From Azospirillum cavernae (lineage in GTDB: Bacteria > Pseudomonadota > Alphaproteobacteria > Azospirillales > Azospirillaceae), in assembly GCF_003590795.1 (NCBI RefSeq), contig NZ_QYUL01000001.1, positions 451,001-515,000 of the forward strand: a DNA stretch of 64,000 nucleotides, given 5' to 3'. Positions 1 through 8,987 of this stretch are shown here, one piece after another (the stretch's first letter is position 1; each line of letters begins with the position of its first letter). The notes under the pieces are model-generated. The model did not search any database. It was not told the origin of the DNA and saw only the letters and a program-made list of their open reading frames with translations. The translations under genes were made by a program, and so were the position numbers.

Positions 1-1
1 A

Positions 2-628
2 CCAACCCCGAACCAACCAACCCAAACGGGCGGGCCGTTGATTCTGGAGAACAGCGTCTGGTCCTTTGGTCCGGCGGAAGGGCGGGCGGTGACGACGCTC
101 GCCTTGGCGGCGGATGGCGGCGTCACCGGCGGCGACGACGCGCGGGTGCGCTATTGGTCGGTGGAGGATGACGGGCTGACCTTTTACGACGCCGATGGTC
201 GGCCATCGGTGCGCTTCGCTCTGCCAAGCGGCGGGATGCCCGCGTCCGGCTTGACGGGCCAAGACCCGAACCGGCCCGGACAGACCTATTTCCTGCGCTC
301 CCCCACGGCGGCGACGCTGGACTCCCCCGCGCCGGTCGCGGCGCCGTCGGCGGCCTTGCCGGTCGATCTGACCGTCGGGGCGTGGAGCCTGGAGGATGTC
401 GCGGGAAACCGGCTCTGCGGCCTGCGTCTTCTGCCCGATGGCCGGGTCGAGGGCGGGCGCGTTGGCGAGGCGGCGTGGCGGATCACCGGCCACAGCCTGG
501 TCTTTCTGCATGGCAGCGGTCGCCCGACCGCGCGCTTTGATCTGTTCCAGTTCCGCGCCGGGCGTTGGACGGTGATCGGCGCGCCGCTGAACAACGAATC
601 CGTCTCGCTGTTCCTCAAGCAAGCCTGA
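2..628 (+). CDS. Partial hypothetical protein with an internal duplication
   Basis: Function not recognised. The frame is open to the left edge, with a proline/glutamine/threonine-rich stretch before a TTG codon at 38, so the true start is probably outside the window. Two similar halves are visible: roughly residues 5-70 and 110-190 counted from the TTG. Each follows the pattern W-S ... L..DG.V.GG ... W ... L.FY/FL ... GRP..RF, a beta-strand-rich repeat. The linker between the halves is rich in alanine and proline. No membrane segment or catalytic motif is evident. It converges on the helicase gene with only about 10 bases between stops. Coding status is reasonably sure because of strong GC-phase bias and the internal homology; the function is open. 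Confidence 0.6.
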   Translation, partial: PTPNQPTQTGGPLILENSVWSFGPAEGRAVTTLALAADGGVTGGDDARVRYWSVEDDGLTFYDADGRPSVRFALPSGGMPASGLTGQDPNRPGQTYFLRSPTAATLDSPAPVAAPSAALPVDLTVGAWSLEDVAGNRLCGLRLLPDGRVEGGRVGEAAWRITGHSLVFLHGSGRPTARFDLFQFRAGRWTVIGAPLNNESVSLFLKQA

Positions 629-638
629 TTCGCCACCC

Positions 639-2882
639 TCACCGCCGTTTCGGGCCGAACCGTTTGCGCGGCGCGCCCCGGAAACCGGCGGCGGGCGGCG
701 GTTCGCGGCGGCGGGCGCGGGAGGCGAGTTTCTCCGACAGGCGTTGGCCGATGGCGTCGCGGGCGGCGCGCACGCGGTCGCGGTCGGGCAGGGAGTCGGG
801 GAATTTGCGGGCGGCCCAGAAATACAGGTCGCAGGCGCGCGAATAGGCTTCCAGCGCGTCGGCCTCCAACCCGTCCAGCCGGTCGGGCATCAGGCGGGCC
901 AGCGGCAGCCGCTCCCCCGCTTCGATGGCGTCGAGGATGGCGGCGAAGACGCGGGCGTCCGCCGCATCGTCCAGATCGGCGGGGGCGAGCAGCAAATCCA
1001 GGCGCTGGGACAGGCTCAAACGCCGGGAATCCACCAGCAGGGCGGCGCGGCGCAGCGCCGACAGGTCGGACAGGCGGAAGGGCGACCCGGCGGTTTTCGC
1101 CGCGCTGTTGCCCTCGGTGAAGCAATCGACCAGCAGGCGGGTTTCGGCCCCGCCGAGATGCTCGGCCAACCGGGCCAGCATGGCGCGGGACGGGCGCACC
1201 GGCAACGGCGCGTCGGCGCGCAGGCGCGCGTCGGGCCGCTCCAGCAATTGGCGCAGCGCTTGCGGCGTGCCGCGCCCGATGACTCCGTAAAACCCCTCCT
1301 CATGCTGGCCGAATCGCCCGGCGCGTCCGGCGATCTGCTTCACCTCGGTGGCGGTCAGCGGGCGGACGGACGTGCCGTCGAATTTTTCCAGCGCGGTGAA
1401 CAGCACCCGGCGACAGGGCAGGTTCAGCCCCATGCCGATGGCGTCGGTCGCCACCACGACGTCGGCCTCGCCCGACAGAAAGCGCGCCGCCTCGCGGCGG
1501 CGAACGGCGGGGGCCAGCGCGCCATAGACGGCGGCGACCGACAGCCCGCGCGCCAGCAGCGTGTCGCGCACGCTGTGCACCTCGCGCCGGGAAAAGGCGA
1601 TCAACGCGTCGCCCGGCTCCACCTCCGGCCAATCCAGGCGGCGGTCGAGCGGGGTCAGCGGCGTCTTGCGCTCCAGCTCCACCACCTCCAGCGGCTCGCC
1701 CAGATGGGCGGCGGCGCGCTCCACCAGCGGGCGGATCTCCGGCGCGCCCAGAATGAACAGGGTGTCGGCGGGAACCCCGATCAAGGCGGCGGTCCAGGCC
1801 CAGCCGCGTTCCGGGTCGGCCAGCATCTGGATTTCGTCGATCACCGCGACCTCGACCGGGCGGTTGGGATCCATCAGCTCGATGGTGGACGCGGTGTGGC
1901 GGGCGCCGGGGGTGCGGATCTCCTCCTCCCCCGTCACCAGGGTGGTTGGGGTTCCGTCGGCGTTCAGCCGTTCCATCACCTCCAAGGCCAGCAGGCGCAG
2001 CGGGGCCAGATAAACCCCGTCGCGGGCGGCGCGCAGCGCGGCGATGGCGCGGTGGGTCTTGCCGGAGTTGGTCGGCCCGATCACCAGAACCAGCTTGCGT
2101 TTCAGGCCGCGCGCGGTCGGGAACAGATGCTCGAAGCGGGAAAAATCGAAATGGCGGCTGACATAGGCCCGCCCGCGCCCCTCCGCCCGGTCGCGCCGCC
2201 ATTGGTCGTGCTCCCGCTCCCAACGGTCGAGCAGATCGTCGGCGTCGAAGCGGTTGCGGGCGGCGCGCGACAGGCGGTCGGCGAAGGCGGCGAAAGTCCA
2301 GTCGTCGGGCGGCTCGCCAATCTCCTCGGCGTAGCGGCGCAGGGCGGCGGCGACGCGCGACAGGGCGTCTTCCAGCGCCAGAGTCAATGTCGGGTCTTGG
2401 GTCAGCCGCGCGGCCAGCGTGGCATCGTCCAGATCGGCCAGTTCCAGCGCGTCGAGCGTCCGGCTGGCCTGAAGCCGCACCGGCAGCGGCAGGCCGGGCC
2501 AGCGCAAGCAATCCTCGCGCACCGCCCGCACGCGGGTGCGGTCGTCGGCGGACAGCAGCGCCGCGCTTGCGTCCGGCAACGCCCGGCGGGCTTGCGCGAG
2601 CAGGGCGTCGCGCCGTTGCGCGCGGTCAACCCGGCCTTGGATTTCCAGCAGGATCCCGGCCCGGCGGTCGGCGGGAACCAGCAGGTCGCGCTTGCCCTTG
2701 GGCAGCGGCAACCCCAGCGCGACCAGCCCGCGCCCCTCGGCGTCGGACAGGCGGAGCAGCCCGGCGGCCCCCAGCGTCGTCACCTCCGGATGGGCGAGGG
2801 CGAGGTCGTGGATCAGATGCGGGTCGGCGGCGGGGAAGGCGTCGCCATCAGCGTCTTGGGCATTGGGGGCGTCGTCGGTCAT
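639..2882 (-). CDS. SUV3-like DEAD/DEAH-type RNA helicase
   Basis: Superfamily 2 ATP-dependent helicase related to mitochondrial SUV3, expected to unwind RNA in the cytoplasm. The middle of the protein carries Walker A GPTNSGKT and a DEIQM box in place of DEAD/DEAH. Motif III/IV segments follow, then a C-terminal helicase half with the ATDAIGMGLNLP and QIAGRAGRFG motifs. The first 200 residues are charged and helical. The C-terminus is a short arginine/glycine/proline-rich basic tail suited to RNA binding. The ATG at 2882 overlaps the upstream methyltransferase stop as ATGA; this coupling is why it is preferred over the ATG nine codons earlier. Sharing a transcript with an RNA methyltransferase fits an RNA-processing role. 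Family call strong, exact substrate unknown. Confidence 0.85.
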   Translation of the reverse strand: MTDDAPNAQDADGDAFPAADPHLIHDLALAHPEVTTLGAAGLLRLSDAEGRGLVALGLPLPKGKRDLLVPADRRAGILLEIQGRVDRAQRRDALLAQARRALPDASAALLSADDRTRVRAVREDCLRWPGLPLPVRLQASRTLDALELADLDDATLAARLTQDPTLTLALEDALSRVAAALRRYAEEIGEPPDDWTFAAFADRLSRAARNRFDADDLLDRWEREHDQWRRDRAEGRGRAYVSRHFDFSRFEHLFPTARGLKRKLVLVIGPTNSGKTHRAIAALRAARDGVYLAPLRLLALEVMERLNADGTPTTLVTGEEEIRTPGARHTASTIELMDPNRPVEVAVIDEIQMLADPERGWAWTAALIGVPADTLFILGAPEIRPLVERAAAHLGEPLEVVELERKTPLTPLDRRLDWPEVEPGDALIAFSRREVHSVRDTLLARGLSVAAVYGALAPAVRRREAARFLSGEADVVVATDAIGMGLNLPCRRVLFTALEKFDGTSVRPLTATEVKQIAGRAGRFGQHEEGFYGVIGRGTPQALRQLLERPDARLRADAPLPVRPSRAMLARLAEHLGGAETRLLVDCFTEGNSAAKTAGSPFRLSDLSALRRAALLVDSRRLSLSQRLDLLLAPADLDDAADARVFAAILDAIEAGERLPLARLMPDRLDGLEADALEAYSRACDLYFWAARKFPDSLPDRDRVRAARDAIGQRLSEKLASRARRREPPPAAGFRGAPRKRFGPKRR

Positions 2883-3694
2883 CGCGGGGCGTCCTGGTCG
2901 GCGGCGCAATGGTGCAGGACGATGCCGCTGGTCGTCGCTACGTTCAGGGAGTCGAAATCGCCCGCCATCGGAATCCGCACGCTGCGGGCGCGGGCCAGCA
3001 GGGCGGGCGGCAGGCCCGGCCCTTCCGATCCGAACAGCAGGGCGGCGCGCGGTGGCGGGACCATCCGCGCCAGGGTTTCCGCCCCGCTGGGGCTGAGCGC
3101 CACCCCCTCGAACCCCAGGGCGTCGAGCAGGGCGAGCGGATCCTCCCCCGCCGTCAGCCGGGCGGTGGGAACCAGCAGCGTCGCCCCGACCGACACCCGG
3201 ATCGCCTTGCGGTAGAGCGGGTCGCAGCAGCCGGAATCCAGAATGACCCCATCGGCGCCAAAGGCGGCGGCGTTGCGGTAGATGCCGCCGAGATTGTCGT
3301 GGTTGCCGATGCCGAACAGCATGACCACCCGCGCCCGCGCGGGCATGGCGGCCAGCAGATCGGCGGCGCTTGGCTGCGGCGCGCGCTCCCCCAACGCCAG
3401 AATGCCCCGGTGCAGCGGAAAGCCGACGATGCGGTCGAGCACGGCCTGCCCGGCGGCATAGACCGGCGTGTCGGCGGGCAGCTTGGCGAGCAGCGGCTCC
3501 AGCGCCGTCACCCGCTTGTCGGCCAGCAGCAGCGACCGCGCGCGATGGCCGGACGCCATCACAAGACTGCGCACCACCACGGCCCCCTCGGCGATGAAAT
3601 GCCCGTCGCGCCCGACCAGATCGCGTTCCCGCACGTCGCGGTAGGCGGCGATGCGCGGATCGTCGGGATCGTCGATGGGAATCAGGATCGGCAC
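2879..3694 (-). CDS. TrmH/SpoU-family RNA 2'-O-methyltransferase
   Basis: SPOUT-class methyltransferase that transfers a methyl group from SAM to ribose 2'-OH in tRNA or rRNA. The three SpoU motifs are present: GNHDNLGGIYRNA (motif 1), LFGSEGPGL (motif 2) and IPM...DSLNVATTSG (motif 3), the last forming the trefoil knot. The N-terminal part (ERDL...HFIAEG) looks like the substrate-binding segment of RlmB/TsnR-like enzymes. The start is uncertain: a GTG at 3694 places IPIDDPDDPR at the N-terminus, while a TTG at 3775 would add 27 residues of unlikely composition; neither has a strong ribosome site. It is translationally coupled to the helicase downstream. Confidence 0.85.
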   Translation of the reverse strand: MPILIPIDDPDDPRIAAYRDVRERDLVGRDGHFIAEGAVVVRSLVMASGHRARSLLLADKRVTALEPLLAKLPADTPVYAAGQAVLDRIVGFPLHRGILALGERAPQPSAADLLAAMPARARVVMLFGIGNHDNLGGIYRNAAAFGADGVILDSGCCDPLYRKAIRVSVGATLLVPTARLTAGEDPLALLDALGFEGVALSPSGAETLARMVPPPRAALLFGSEGPGLPPALLARARSVRIPMAGDFDSLNVATTSGIVLHHCAADQDAPR

Positions 3695-3878
3695 GGGCGG
3701 CGACTCGCGATGGTCAAGGGGCAGGGCGGGCGGCAGGGCAGGGCGGGCGGCCCCATGCTTAGAGCATTCCGCCAAAGCTTTCCACGCCGCGCGGTCATCG
3801 TATAAAACAACGCTTCGATCCGTCCCTGTTTCCCCGGCAAGCTGGAGAGCGATTGTGAGTGCGTGCCAGGATCATCCG

Positions 3879-4862
3879 ATGCGCTTTCGTTCCATCCTGC
3901 TCGGCGCGCTGTGCGCGTTGACGCTCCAGCCGACGTTCGCCATGGCGGCGGACGCGCCGTCGCCGGACCCCTCGGCGGTGTTGAGCGGGGTTCTGACGGT
4001 TGACGGCAAGCAAATCCCGCTGCCGGATGGCGAGTGGCGGCTGACGGGCCGCGCGGTGTTCTCGCCGCCGACCCTGGACAAGCCCGGCGCCGTGACCAGC
4101 CTCAGCCTTGTGCGCGTGCGCGACCAGAGCGTGGACGGGGCGGCGCTGATTCAGGTGGCCAGCCCCGGCGCCGATCCGCTGTGGGGCAAGGCCCCGGCCT
4201 GCGAGCGCACCGATTTGCCGCTGGCGCGCGTTCGTTACGCCTCCGACCATGACGGGTCTTGCGCCTGGGTCAGTCTGGTGGGGGCGGCGGACCGCGACAC
4301 GCTTGATCCCGCTTGGGTGCAGACCTTGGGCGAGGTGGAGCGTCAGGGGTGGCGGTTGCCGGAGCGTTGGGCGACCGCCAGCTTTCGCGTCACCGACCCG
4401 CGCGACGCCCTTCAGGTCCGTTACGCCTTCGATGGCGGGGTGGGGAACGGAGAGGTTCCTGGAATCGCCCCGTCGGCGCCGGATTCTGGATGGGTGGACG
4501 CGGCGTGGGATCAGGTTGAGCGGGGATTCCGCAACCGGCTGGACGGGGCCTCCGCTTTGCCCAACTGGACCGCGACGCCGCCCACCGACGCCGGGTCAAC
4601 CGAAAACGCCGAGGGTGGCGGGCTTGGCCGCACGATTTGGAAGACCATCACCTTTCGCGGCATCGTCACCACGCTGGATTTCTCGACCAATTACGCGGTG
4701 ATCGGCGACGTCGCCGCCGCCGCCGGTCTGTCGGCCTTCGCCTTCGTCATCGGGCCATTTGTGTACATTGGTCATGAGTTGGCGTGGGAGCGTTTCGGCG
4801 GCCCGGTCGTTCGGTCGGTCGAGTTGCCCGGTTTGGGCGCGGATGGGGCGGGTACGCTCTGA
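3879..4862 (+). CDS. Exported protein with C-terminal DUF2061 membrane domain
   Basis: The protein opens with a clear signal peptide (MRFRSILLGALCALTLQP, cleavage near AMA-AD). About 230 residues of a periplasmic domain follow that I do not recognise; it has strand-like segments beginning PLPDGEWRLTG. The last 60-70 residues carry KTITFRGIVTTLDF and two hydrophobic helices ending in HELAWERFG, which matches the small DUF2061 inner-membrane family (usually stand-alone, about 60-100 residues). The product is probably anchored by its C-terminus with the unknown domain in the periplasm. The reading frame extends upstream, but the ATG at 3879 is chosen because the signal peptide starts there. It is transcribed away from the methyltransferase. 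Confidence 0.7.
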   Translation: MRFRSILLGALCALTLQPTFAMAADAPSPDPSAVLSGVLTVDGKQIPLPDGEWRLTGRAVFSPPTLDKPGAVTSLSLVRVRDQSVDGAALIQVASPGADPLWGKAPACERTDLPLARVRYASDHDGSCAWVSLVGAADRDTLDPAWVQTLGEVERQGWRLPERWATASFRVTDPRDALQVRYAFDGGVGNGEVPGIAPSAPDSGWVDAAWDQVERGFRNRLDGASALPNWTATPPTDAGSTENAEGGGLGRTIWKTITFRGIVTTLDFSTNYAVIGDVAAAAGLSAFAFVIGPFVYIGHELAWERFGGPVVRSVELPGLGADGAGTL

Positions 4863-4891
4863 CCTTTGTCCGAAAGGTCATAGCATTTCTT
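4860..4891 (+). terminator. Putative terminator hairpin after the DUF2061 gene
   Basis: An 8-bp perfect stem (TGACCTTT / AAAGGTCA) with a 5-base loop starts at the stop codon itself and is followed by a weakly T-rich tail (tagcatttctt). The tail is poor, so efficiency is doubtful. Confidence 0.4.
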
Positions 4892-5120
4892 GTGACGTTG
4901 AAACAAGTTCCGCCAATTTATGGCGGAGCTTAAAAATATATTATTCATTATTTGTTGTATTCGATCCGACAAAGCCCCATCTTGGGTGTGTCGATGAATG
5001 ACCATATGACGTGACGAGGCGCAGATTTGCGCGGTCGCGTCGTGAATATGATCGAAAAACGCGAATTCGACGGCCTGCAAATCTTGCAGGAACGCCACTC
5101 CATGTCTTGAAGGAGGTTCC

Positions 5121-5333
5121 ATGACAACGGGAACCGTAAAATGGTTCAACGGCCAAAAGGGTTTTGGCTTCATCGCTCAGGATGACGGCGGCAGCGACGC
5201 CTTCGTCCACATCAGCGCGGTCGAACGCGCTGGGTTGGGCGATTTGCGCGAAGGGCAAAAGCTGGAATTCGAGCTGGTGTCCGACCGCAAGAGCGGAAAG
5301 ATGTCCGCTGAGAATCTCAAGTCTTTGGACTGA
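5121..5333 (+). CDS. cspA: Cold-shock protein, CspA family
   Basis: Seventy-residue single-domain nucleic-acid chaperone that melts RNA secondary structure at low temperature or in stationary phase. The cold-shock domain fills the whole protein, with GTVKWFN, RNP1 KGFGFI and RNP2-like AFVHI. A strong ribosome site, GAAGGAGG at 5109-5116, lies five bases before the ATG. The roughly 250 bases upstream are AT-rich compared with the neighbours and hold a 7-bp inverted repeat (tccgcca-N5-tggcgga, 4909-4927), so the mRNA may have a structured leader like those of other csp genes; no promoter is convincing. A rho-independent terminator follows. Which csp paralogue this is cannot be told. Confidence 0.95.
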   Translation: MTTGTVKWFNGQKGFGFIAQDDGGSDAFVHISAVERAGLGDLREGQKLEFELVSDRKSGKMSAENLKSLD

Positions 5334-5470
5334 CCCTGATGACGGCGACTCTGGACAACCGGAGATCGCCGACACCCACCATCGCCTTGTCGGCGCCGAC
5401 CACGGATGTACTGGCGGCCCGACGGGCGACGAACGGTCAGAATGACGCCCGGCTCCAGGCCCGGCAGCCT

Positions 5471-5511
5471 CGGCCCCGAACCGCGTGACAGCGGCGGGGC
5501 CGTTTTCTTTT
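5471..5511 (+). terminator. Rho-independent terminator after cspA
   Basis: An 8-bp perfect G+C stem (CGGCCCCG / CGGGGCCG) with a 16-base loop is followed directly by TTTTCTTTT. It lies 138 bases beyond the cspA stop and before the next small gene. Confidence 0.8.
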
Positions 5512-5533
5512 CACCATGACAGGAGATGACGCT

Positions 5534-5671
5534 ATGGCCAAAGGACAGAAGCGGAACAATCGCGAAGTGCGCAAGCCGAAGGCGGCCAAGCCGGTCTCAG
5601 CCGTGCCGGTGGCGACCTTCCTGACCAAAATCGACACGACCGCGACCAAAGCGGTCAAGAAGAAGACGTGA
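5534..5671 (+). CDS. Small basic conserved hypothetical protein (45 aa)
   Basis: A 45-residue lysine-rich protein beginning MAKGQKRNNREVRKPKAAKP and ending in KAVKKKT. Small proteins of this MAKGQ-R-NRE-KPK type are common in alphaproteobacteria but have no assigned function. The ATG is preceded by AGGAG at 5520-5524. The basic, low-complexity composition suggests nucleic-acid or ribosome association; that is inference. It lies between the cspA terminator and manA, with nine bases to the manA GTG, so it may share the manA transcript. Confidence 0.65.
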   Translation: MAKGQKRNNREVRKPKAAKPVSAVPVATFLTKIDTTATKAVKKKT

Positions 5672-5680
5672 GGCCGCCTT

Positions 5681-6586
5681 GTGGCGGTCGAACGGGCGGA
5701 GATTGAGGTTGTCCGCAAACCCTGGGGCCGCGCCGATCTGCGCCCCTGGAGCGGCATAAGCGACGCCGACGGTCCGGTTGGCGAGTTGTGGTTTCAGCGG
5801 TCGGATCGCGGGGCGCCGCCGACGGCCTTGTTGCTGAAGCTGTTGTTCACCACGCAACCGTTGTCGATCCAGGTCCACCCCGACGACGCCTTCGCCCGCT
5901 CCCTCGGGTTGGATCATGGCAAGACGGAGGCGTGGTTTGTCGTGTCGGCCAAGCCCGGCGCCACGGTCGGCGTTGGGTTGAAGCAGCCGATGACGTCGGC
6001 GGACCTGCGGGCGTCCATCGAAGACGGCTCGATCATCGACCGCATGCGGTGGCAAGAGGTGCGGGCGGGCGACGTGGTGTCCGTTCCCGCCGGAACCATC
6101 CACGCCATCGGCGCCGGTCTGGTGATCGCCGAAATTCAGCAGCGCAGCGACGCCACCTTTCGCCTGTTCGATTACGGGCGGGCGCGGGAGCGGCATGTCG
6201 ATCACGCGCTGGCGGTCGCCCATCGCGGCCCGGCGGAACCACAGCCGCCCTTCCAACGTTTGACTGACGCGCGGACCCTGCTGGCCGTCAGCCCCTATTT
6301 CGTTCTGGAGCGCCTCAACCTGCCGGACAGCGGGACCTGGACCCTGCGCGCCACGGGGGAAAGCTGGCTTCTGGTGTTGCAGGGGCAGGCTCGCGTCGGC
6401 GCGCTGACCGTCGGCGTCGGCGAAGCCGTCTTTCTGGACGGCGCGCAGGCCGACCTGACCGTCGGGCCGGAGGGTTTGACCGCCCTGTTGGCGTATGTCG
6501 GAACGGTTTCCGATCCGACTCTTCTCTTCAACCGTGATGGGCGACAGGCCGTTTTGCCGCTCCGCATTCTGGAGGCGCAACCATGA
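5681..6586 (+). CDS. manA: Class I mannose-6-phosphate isomerase
   Basis: Zinc-dependent cupin that interconverts mannose-6-phosphate and fructose-6-phosphate, feeding GDP-mannose synthesis or mannose catabolism. Diagnostic features are KPWGR near the N-terminus, the metal-binding QVHPDD and KTEAW motifs, and PAGTIHAIG. The protein is about 300 residues, a short single-protein ManA without an attached pyrophosphorylase. The start is a GTG at 5681, with GAGG seven bases upstream overlapping the stop of the small upstream gene. Its stop overlaps the start of the next glycosyltransferase as ATGA, tying it to the glycan genes that follow. Confidence 0.88.
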   Translation: MAVERAEIEVVRKPWGRADLRPWSGISDADGPVGELWFQRSDRGAPPTALLLKLLFTTQPLSIQVHPDDAFARSLGLDHGKTEAWFVVSAKPGATVGVGLKQPMTSADLRASIEDGSIIDRMRWQEVRAGDVVSVPAGTIHAIGAGLVIAEIQQRSDATFRLFDYGRARERHVDHALAVAHRGPAEPQPPFQRLTDARTLLAVSPYFVLERLNLPDSGTWTLRATGESWLLVLQGQARVGALTVGVGEAVFLDGAQADLTVGPEGLTALLAYVGTVSDPTLLFNRDGRQAVLPLRILEAQP

Positions 6587-8889
6587 TCCCGCCAAGCCGT
6601 ATCGCGTTTATCGGAAACTCTCTGCCGCGCCATTGCGGCATCGCCACCTTCACCACCGATCTGCAACAGGCGGTGGCGTCCTTTTGCCCCGGCGTGGACG
6701 CCGCCATCGTGGCGATGACCGACCAGGGCCACCGTTACGACTATCCGTCCACGGTGATCGCCGAGATCCACGACGCCAAGGCGGCGGATTATCTGCGCGC
6801 CGCCGATCTGCTGAACGCGGAAAAATTTGACGTCGTCAGCCTTCAGCACGAGTTCGGCATTTTCGGCGGGTCCGCCGGGGACCGGATTTTGCCCTTGCTG
6901 TCCCGGTTGACCAAGCCGGTGGTGACGACCCTGCACACGGTTCTGGCCGAGCCGACCGCCAAGCAGCGCGCGGTGATGGAGCGCGTGATCGCCCGCTCCG
7001 CCCGTCTCGTGGTGATGGCGGAAAAGGCGCGGGGGCTGTTGCGCGCGGTCTATCAGACCCCCGATGAGAAGATCGTCGTCATCCCGCACGGGATCCCGGA
7101 TTTCCCCCTGGTCGGGTCCGCTGGCGCAAAGGCCGAGCTGGGCTTTTCCGACCGCACGGTGATTTTGACCTTCGGTCTGCTGTCCCCCAACAAGGGGATT
7201 GAGGTGATGATCGAGGCGATGCCCAACATCCTGAAAAGCCGCCCCGACGCCGTGTATGTGGTGCTGGGCGCCACCCACCCCAACCTCATTCGCGCCCAGG
7301 GCGAGGCGTACCGCGAGGGGCTGGCGGCCCGCGCGCGGGAGTTGGGGATCGCGGAGCATGTCGTGTTTCTCGACCGCTTCGTCGATCAGCCGACTCTGCT
7401 GCGCTTCATTTCCATGTGCGACCTCTATGTGACGCCCTATCTCAGCGAGGCGCAGATGACGTCAGGCACCTTGTCTTACAGCTTTGGCTTGGGCAAGCCG
7501 GTCGTCTCCACCCCCTATTGGCACGCGCAGGAGCTGCTGGCCGACGGCCGGGGCATCCTGGTTCCCTTTGGCGATTCCAAGGCCATTGGCGACGCCATCG
7601 CCGGGCTGTTGACCGACGACGGCCGCCGCCAGGCGATGGGCGAACGCGCCCACGCCGAAAGCCGTTCGATGGTGTGGGAACGGATCGCCGGACGCTATCA
7701 GGGCGTGTTCGAGGAGGTTCGCGACGAGCGGCGGCGGGACCAGCGTTCCGTCCAACCCCCGGCCTTGCTGGAGTTGGCCCGCTTTTCGCCGTCGCGTCCC
7801 CAGCAGGCCCCGCCGGAGATGCGGCTCGATCATTTTATGGCGATGTGCGACGACACCGGGCTGTTTCAGCACGCCGTTCATTCGGTGCCGGATCGCTCGC
7901 ACGGCTATTGCGTCGATGACAACGCCCGCGCCCTGCTGCTGGCCTGCGCGCTCAACGCGCCCGGCGAAACGCGGCTGGCCGACGACGTGACCAGCCGTCT
8001 GGCCTCTTTCGTTCAACACGCCTGGAACCCGGACACCAAGCATTTTCGCAACTTCATGAGCTTTGAGCGGCGCTGGCTGGAGGATCGCGGGTCGGAGGAC
8101 AGCCACGGGCGCACCATGTGGGCGCTGGGCGAATGCGCCCGCAGCGACGTCAGCCCGTCGCGACGCTCCTGGGCCGCCGCGCTGTTCGGGCAGGCCCTGC
8201 CCACCGTCATGGGCTTTGGCTCGCCGCGCGCCTGGGCCTTCACGCTGCTGGGGCTGGACGGCCATCTTGCCACCGGCGTGGTCGACGACGCGGCGGAGGA
8301 GTGCCGCTTGCGCCTCGCCAACCGGCTGATGGCGCTGTTGGCCTCGGTCGAAAGCAAGGATTGGGTGTGGTTCGAGGAGGGGTTGGCCTATGACAACGCC
8401 CGCTTGCCGCAGGCCTTGATCGTCACCGGCCAAGCCACGGAAACGCCCGCCTACGTCGCGGCGGGGCTGCGCAGCCTGCGCTGGTTGATGGCCCGGCAAA
8501 CCGCGCCCGAGGGGCATTTCCGCCCGATCGGCTCCGACAGCTTCGGCGCGATCCGCCAAGCCCCGGAACCGTTCGACCAGCAGCCGCTGGAGGCGACGGC
8601 GGCGATTTCGGCCTGTCTGGCCGCTTGGCGGGTCGATGGCGACGCCGCTTGGCGGGCGGAGGCGGGAAGCGCCTTCGCCTGGTTCCTGGGGCGGAACGAC
8701 CTGTCCGAGACGGTCGTCGATCTGGAAACCGGAAGCTGCCGGGACGGATTGCACAGCGACCGCCCCAACGAAAACCGGGGCGGCGAGTCGGTGGTGTCCT
8801 ATCTGCTGAGCCTTGCCGAGATGCGCCGCGCTGTCCGCTTGAGCGGCCAACGGATGGAACGCAGCCCGTTGCAGGCGCTGCGGGTTTGA
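6583..8889 (+). CDS. GT4 glycosyltransferase fused to a C-terminal alpha-toroid domain
   Basis: Two-part protein of 768 residues. Residues about 1-390 form a GT-B glycosyltransferase of family 4: GNSLPRHCGIATFTTDL at the N-terminus, HGIPD mid-way, then a C-terminal Rossmann half with LTFGLLSPNKGIE and the sugar-nucleotide-binding region SEAQMTSGTLSYSFGLGKPV. Residues about 410-750 are a helical domain with repeated HGYCVDDNARALLLA, GRTMWALG and WFEEGLAYDNARLPQAL motifs, as in (alpha/alpha)6-barrel glycoside-processing enzymes. A mannose isomerase upstream and a GH130 enzyme downstream suggest beta-mannoside or related glycan work; the donor is not deducible. Translation is coupled to manA. 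Confidence 0.8.
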   Translation: MIPPSRIAFIGNSLPRHCGIATFTTDLQQAVASFCPGVDAAIVAMTDQGHRYDYPSTVIAEIHDAKAADYLRAADLLNAEKFDVVSLQHEFGIFGGSAGDRILPLLSRLTKPVVTTLHTVLAEPTAKQRAVMERVIARSARLVVMAEKARGLLRAVYQTPDEKIVVIPHGIPDFPLVGSAGAKAELGFSDRTVILTFGLLSPNKGIEVMIEAMPNILKSRPDAVYVVLGATHPNLIRAQGEAYREGLAARARELGIAEHVVFLDRFVDQPTLLRFISMCDLYVTPYLSEAQMTSGTLSYSFGLGKPVVSTPYWHAQELLADGRGILVPFGDSKAIGDAIAGLLTDDGRRQAMGERAHAESRSMVWERIAGRYQGVFEEVRDERRRDQRSVQPPALLELARFSPSRPQQAPPEMRLDHFMAMCDDTGLFQHAVHSVPDRSHGYCVDDNARALLLACALNAPGETRLADDVTSRLASFVQHAWNPDTKHFRNFMSFERRWLEDRGSEDSHGRTMWALGECARSDVSPSRRSWAAALFGQALPTVMGFGSPRAWAFTLLGLDGHLATGVVDDAAEECRLRLANRLMALLASVESKDWVWFEEGLAYDNARLPQALIVTGQATETPAYVAAGLRSLRWLMARQTAPEGHFRPIGSDSFGAIRQAPEPFDQQPLEATAAISACLAAWRVDGDAAWRAEAGSAFAWFLGRNDLSETVVDLETGSCRDGLHSDRPNENRGGESVVSYLLSLAEMRRAVRLSGQRMERSPLQALRV

Positions 8890-8987
8890 TGCCGGAACGC
8901 CAATGACGCTCCGTATTGCGTTCTGACGCCACGCAGGCTTTTCCGCGCCTATGGGGGCGCCGCCGCCGCCGCCCCACTGCCGACGCC

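Noticed and set aside
4870..5120. Riboswitch or cold-shock thermosensor leader before cspA
   Set aside because: Only one short inverted repeat was seen; no conserved csp leader element or promoter could be fixed by eye.
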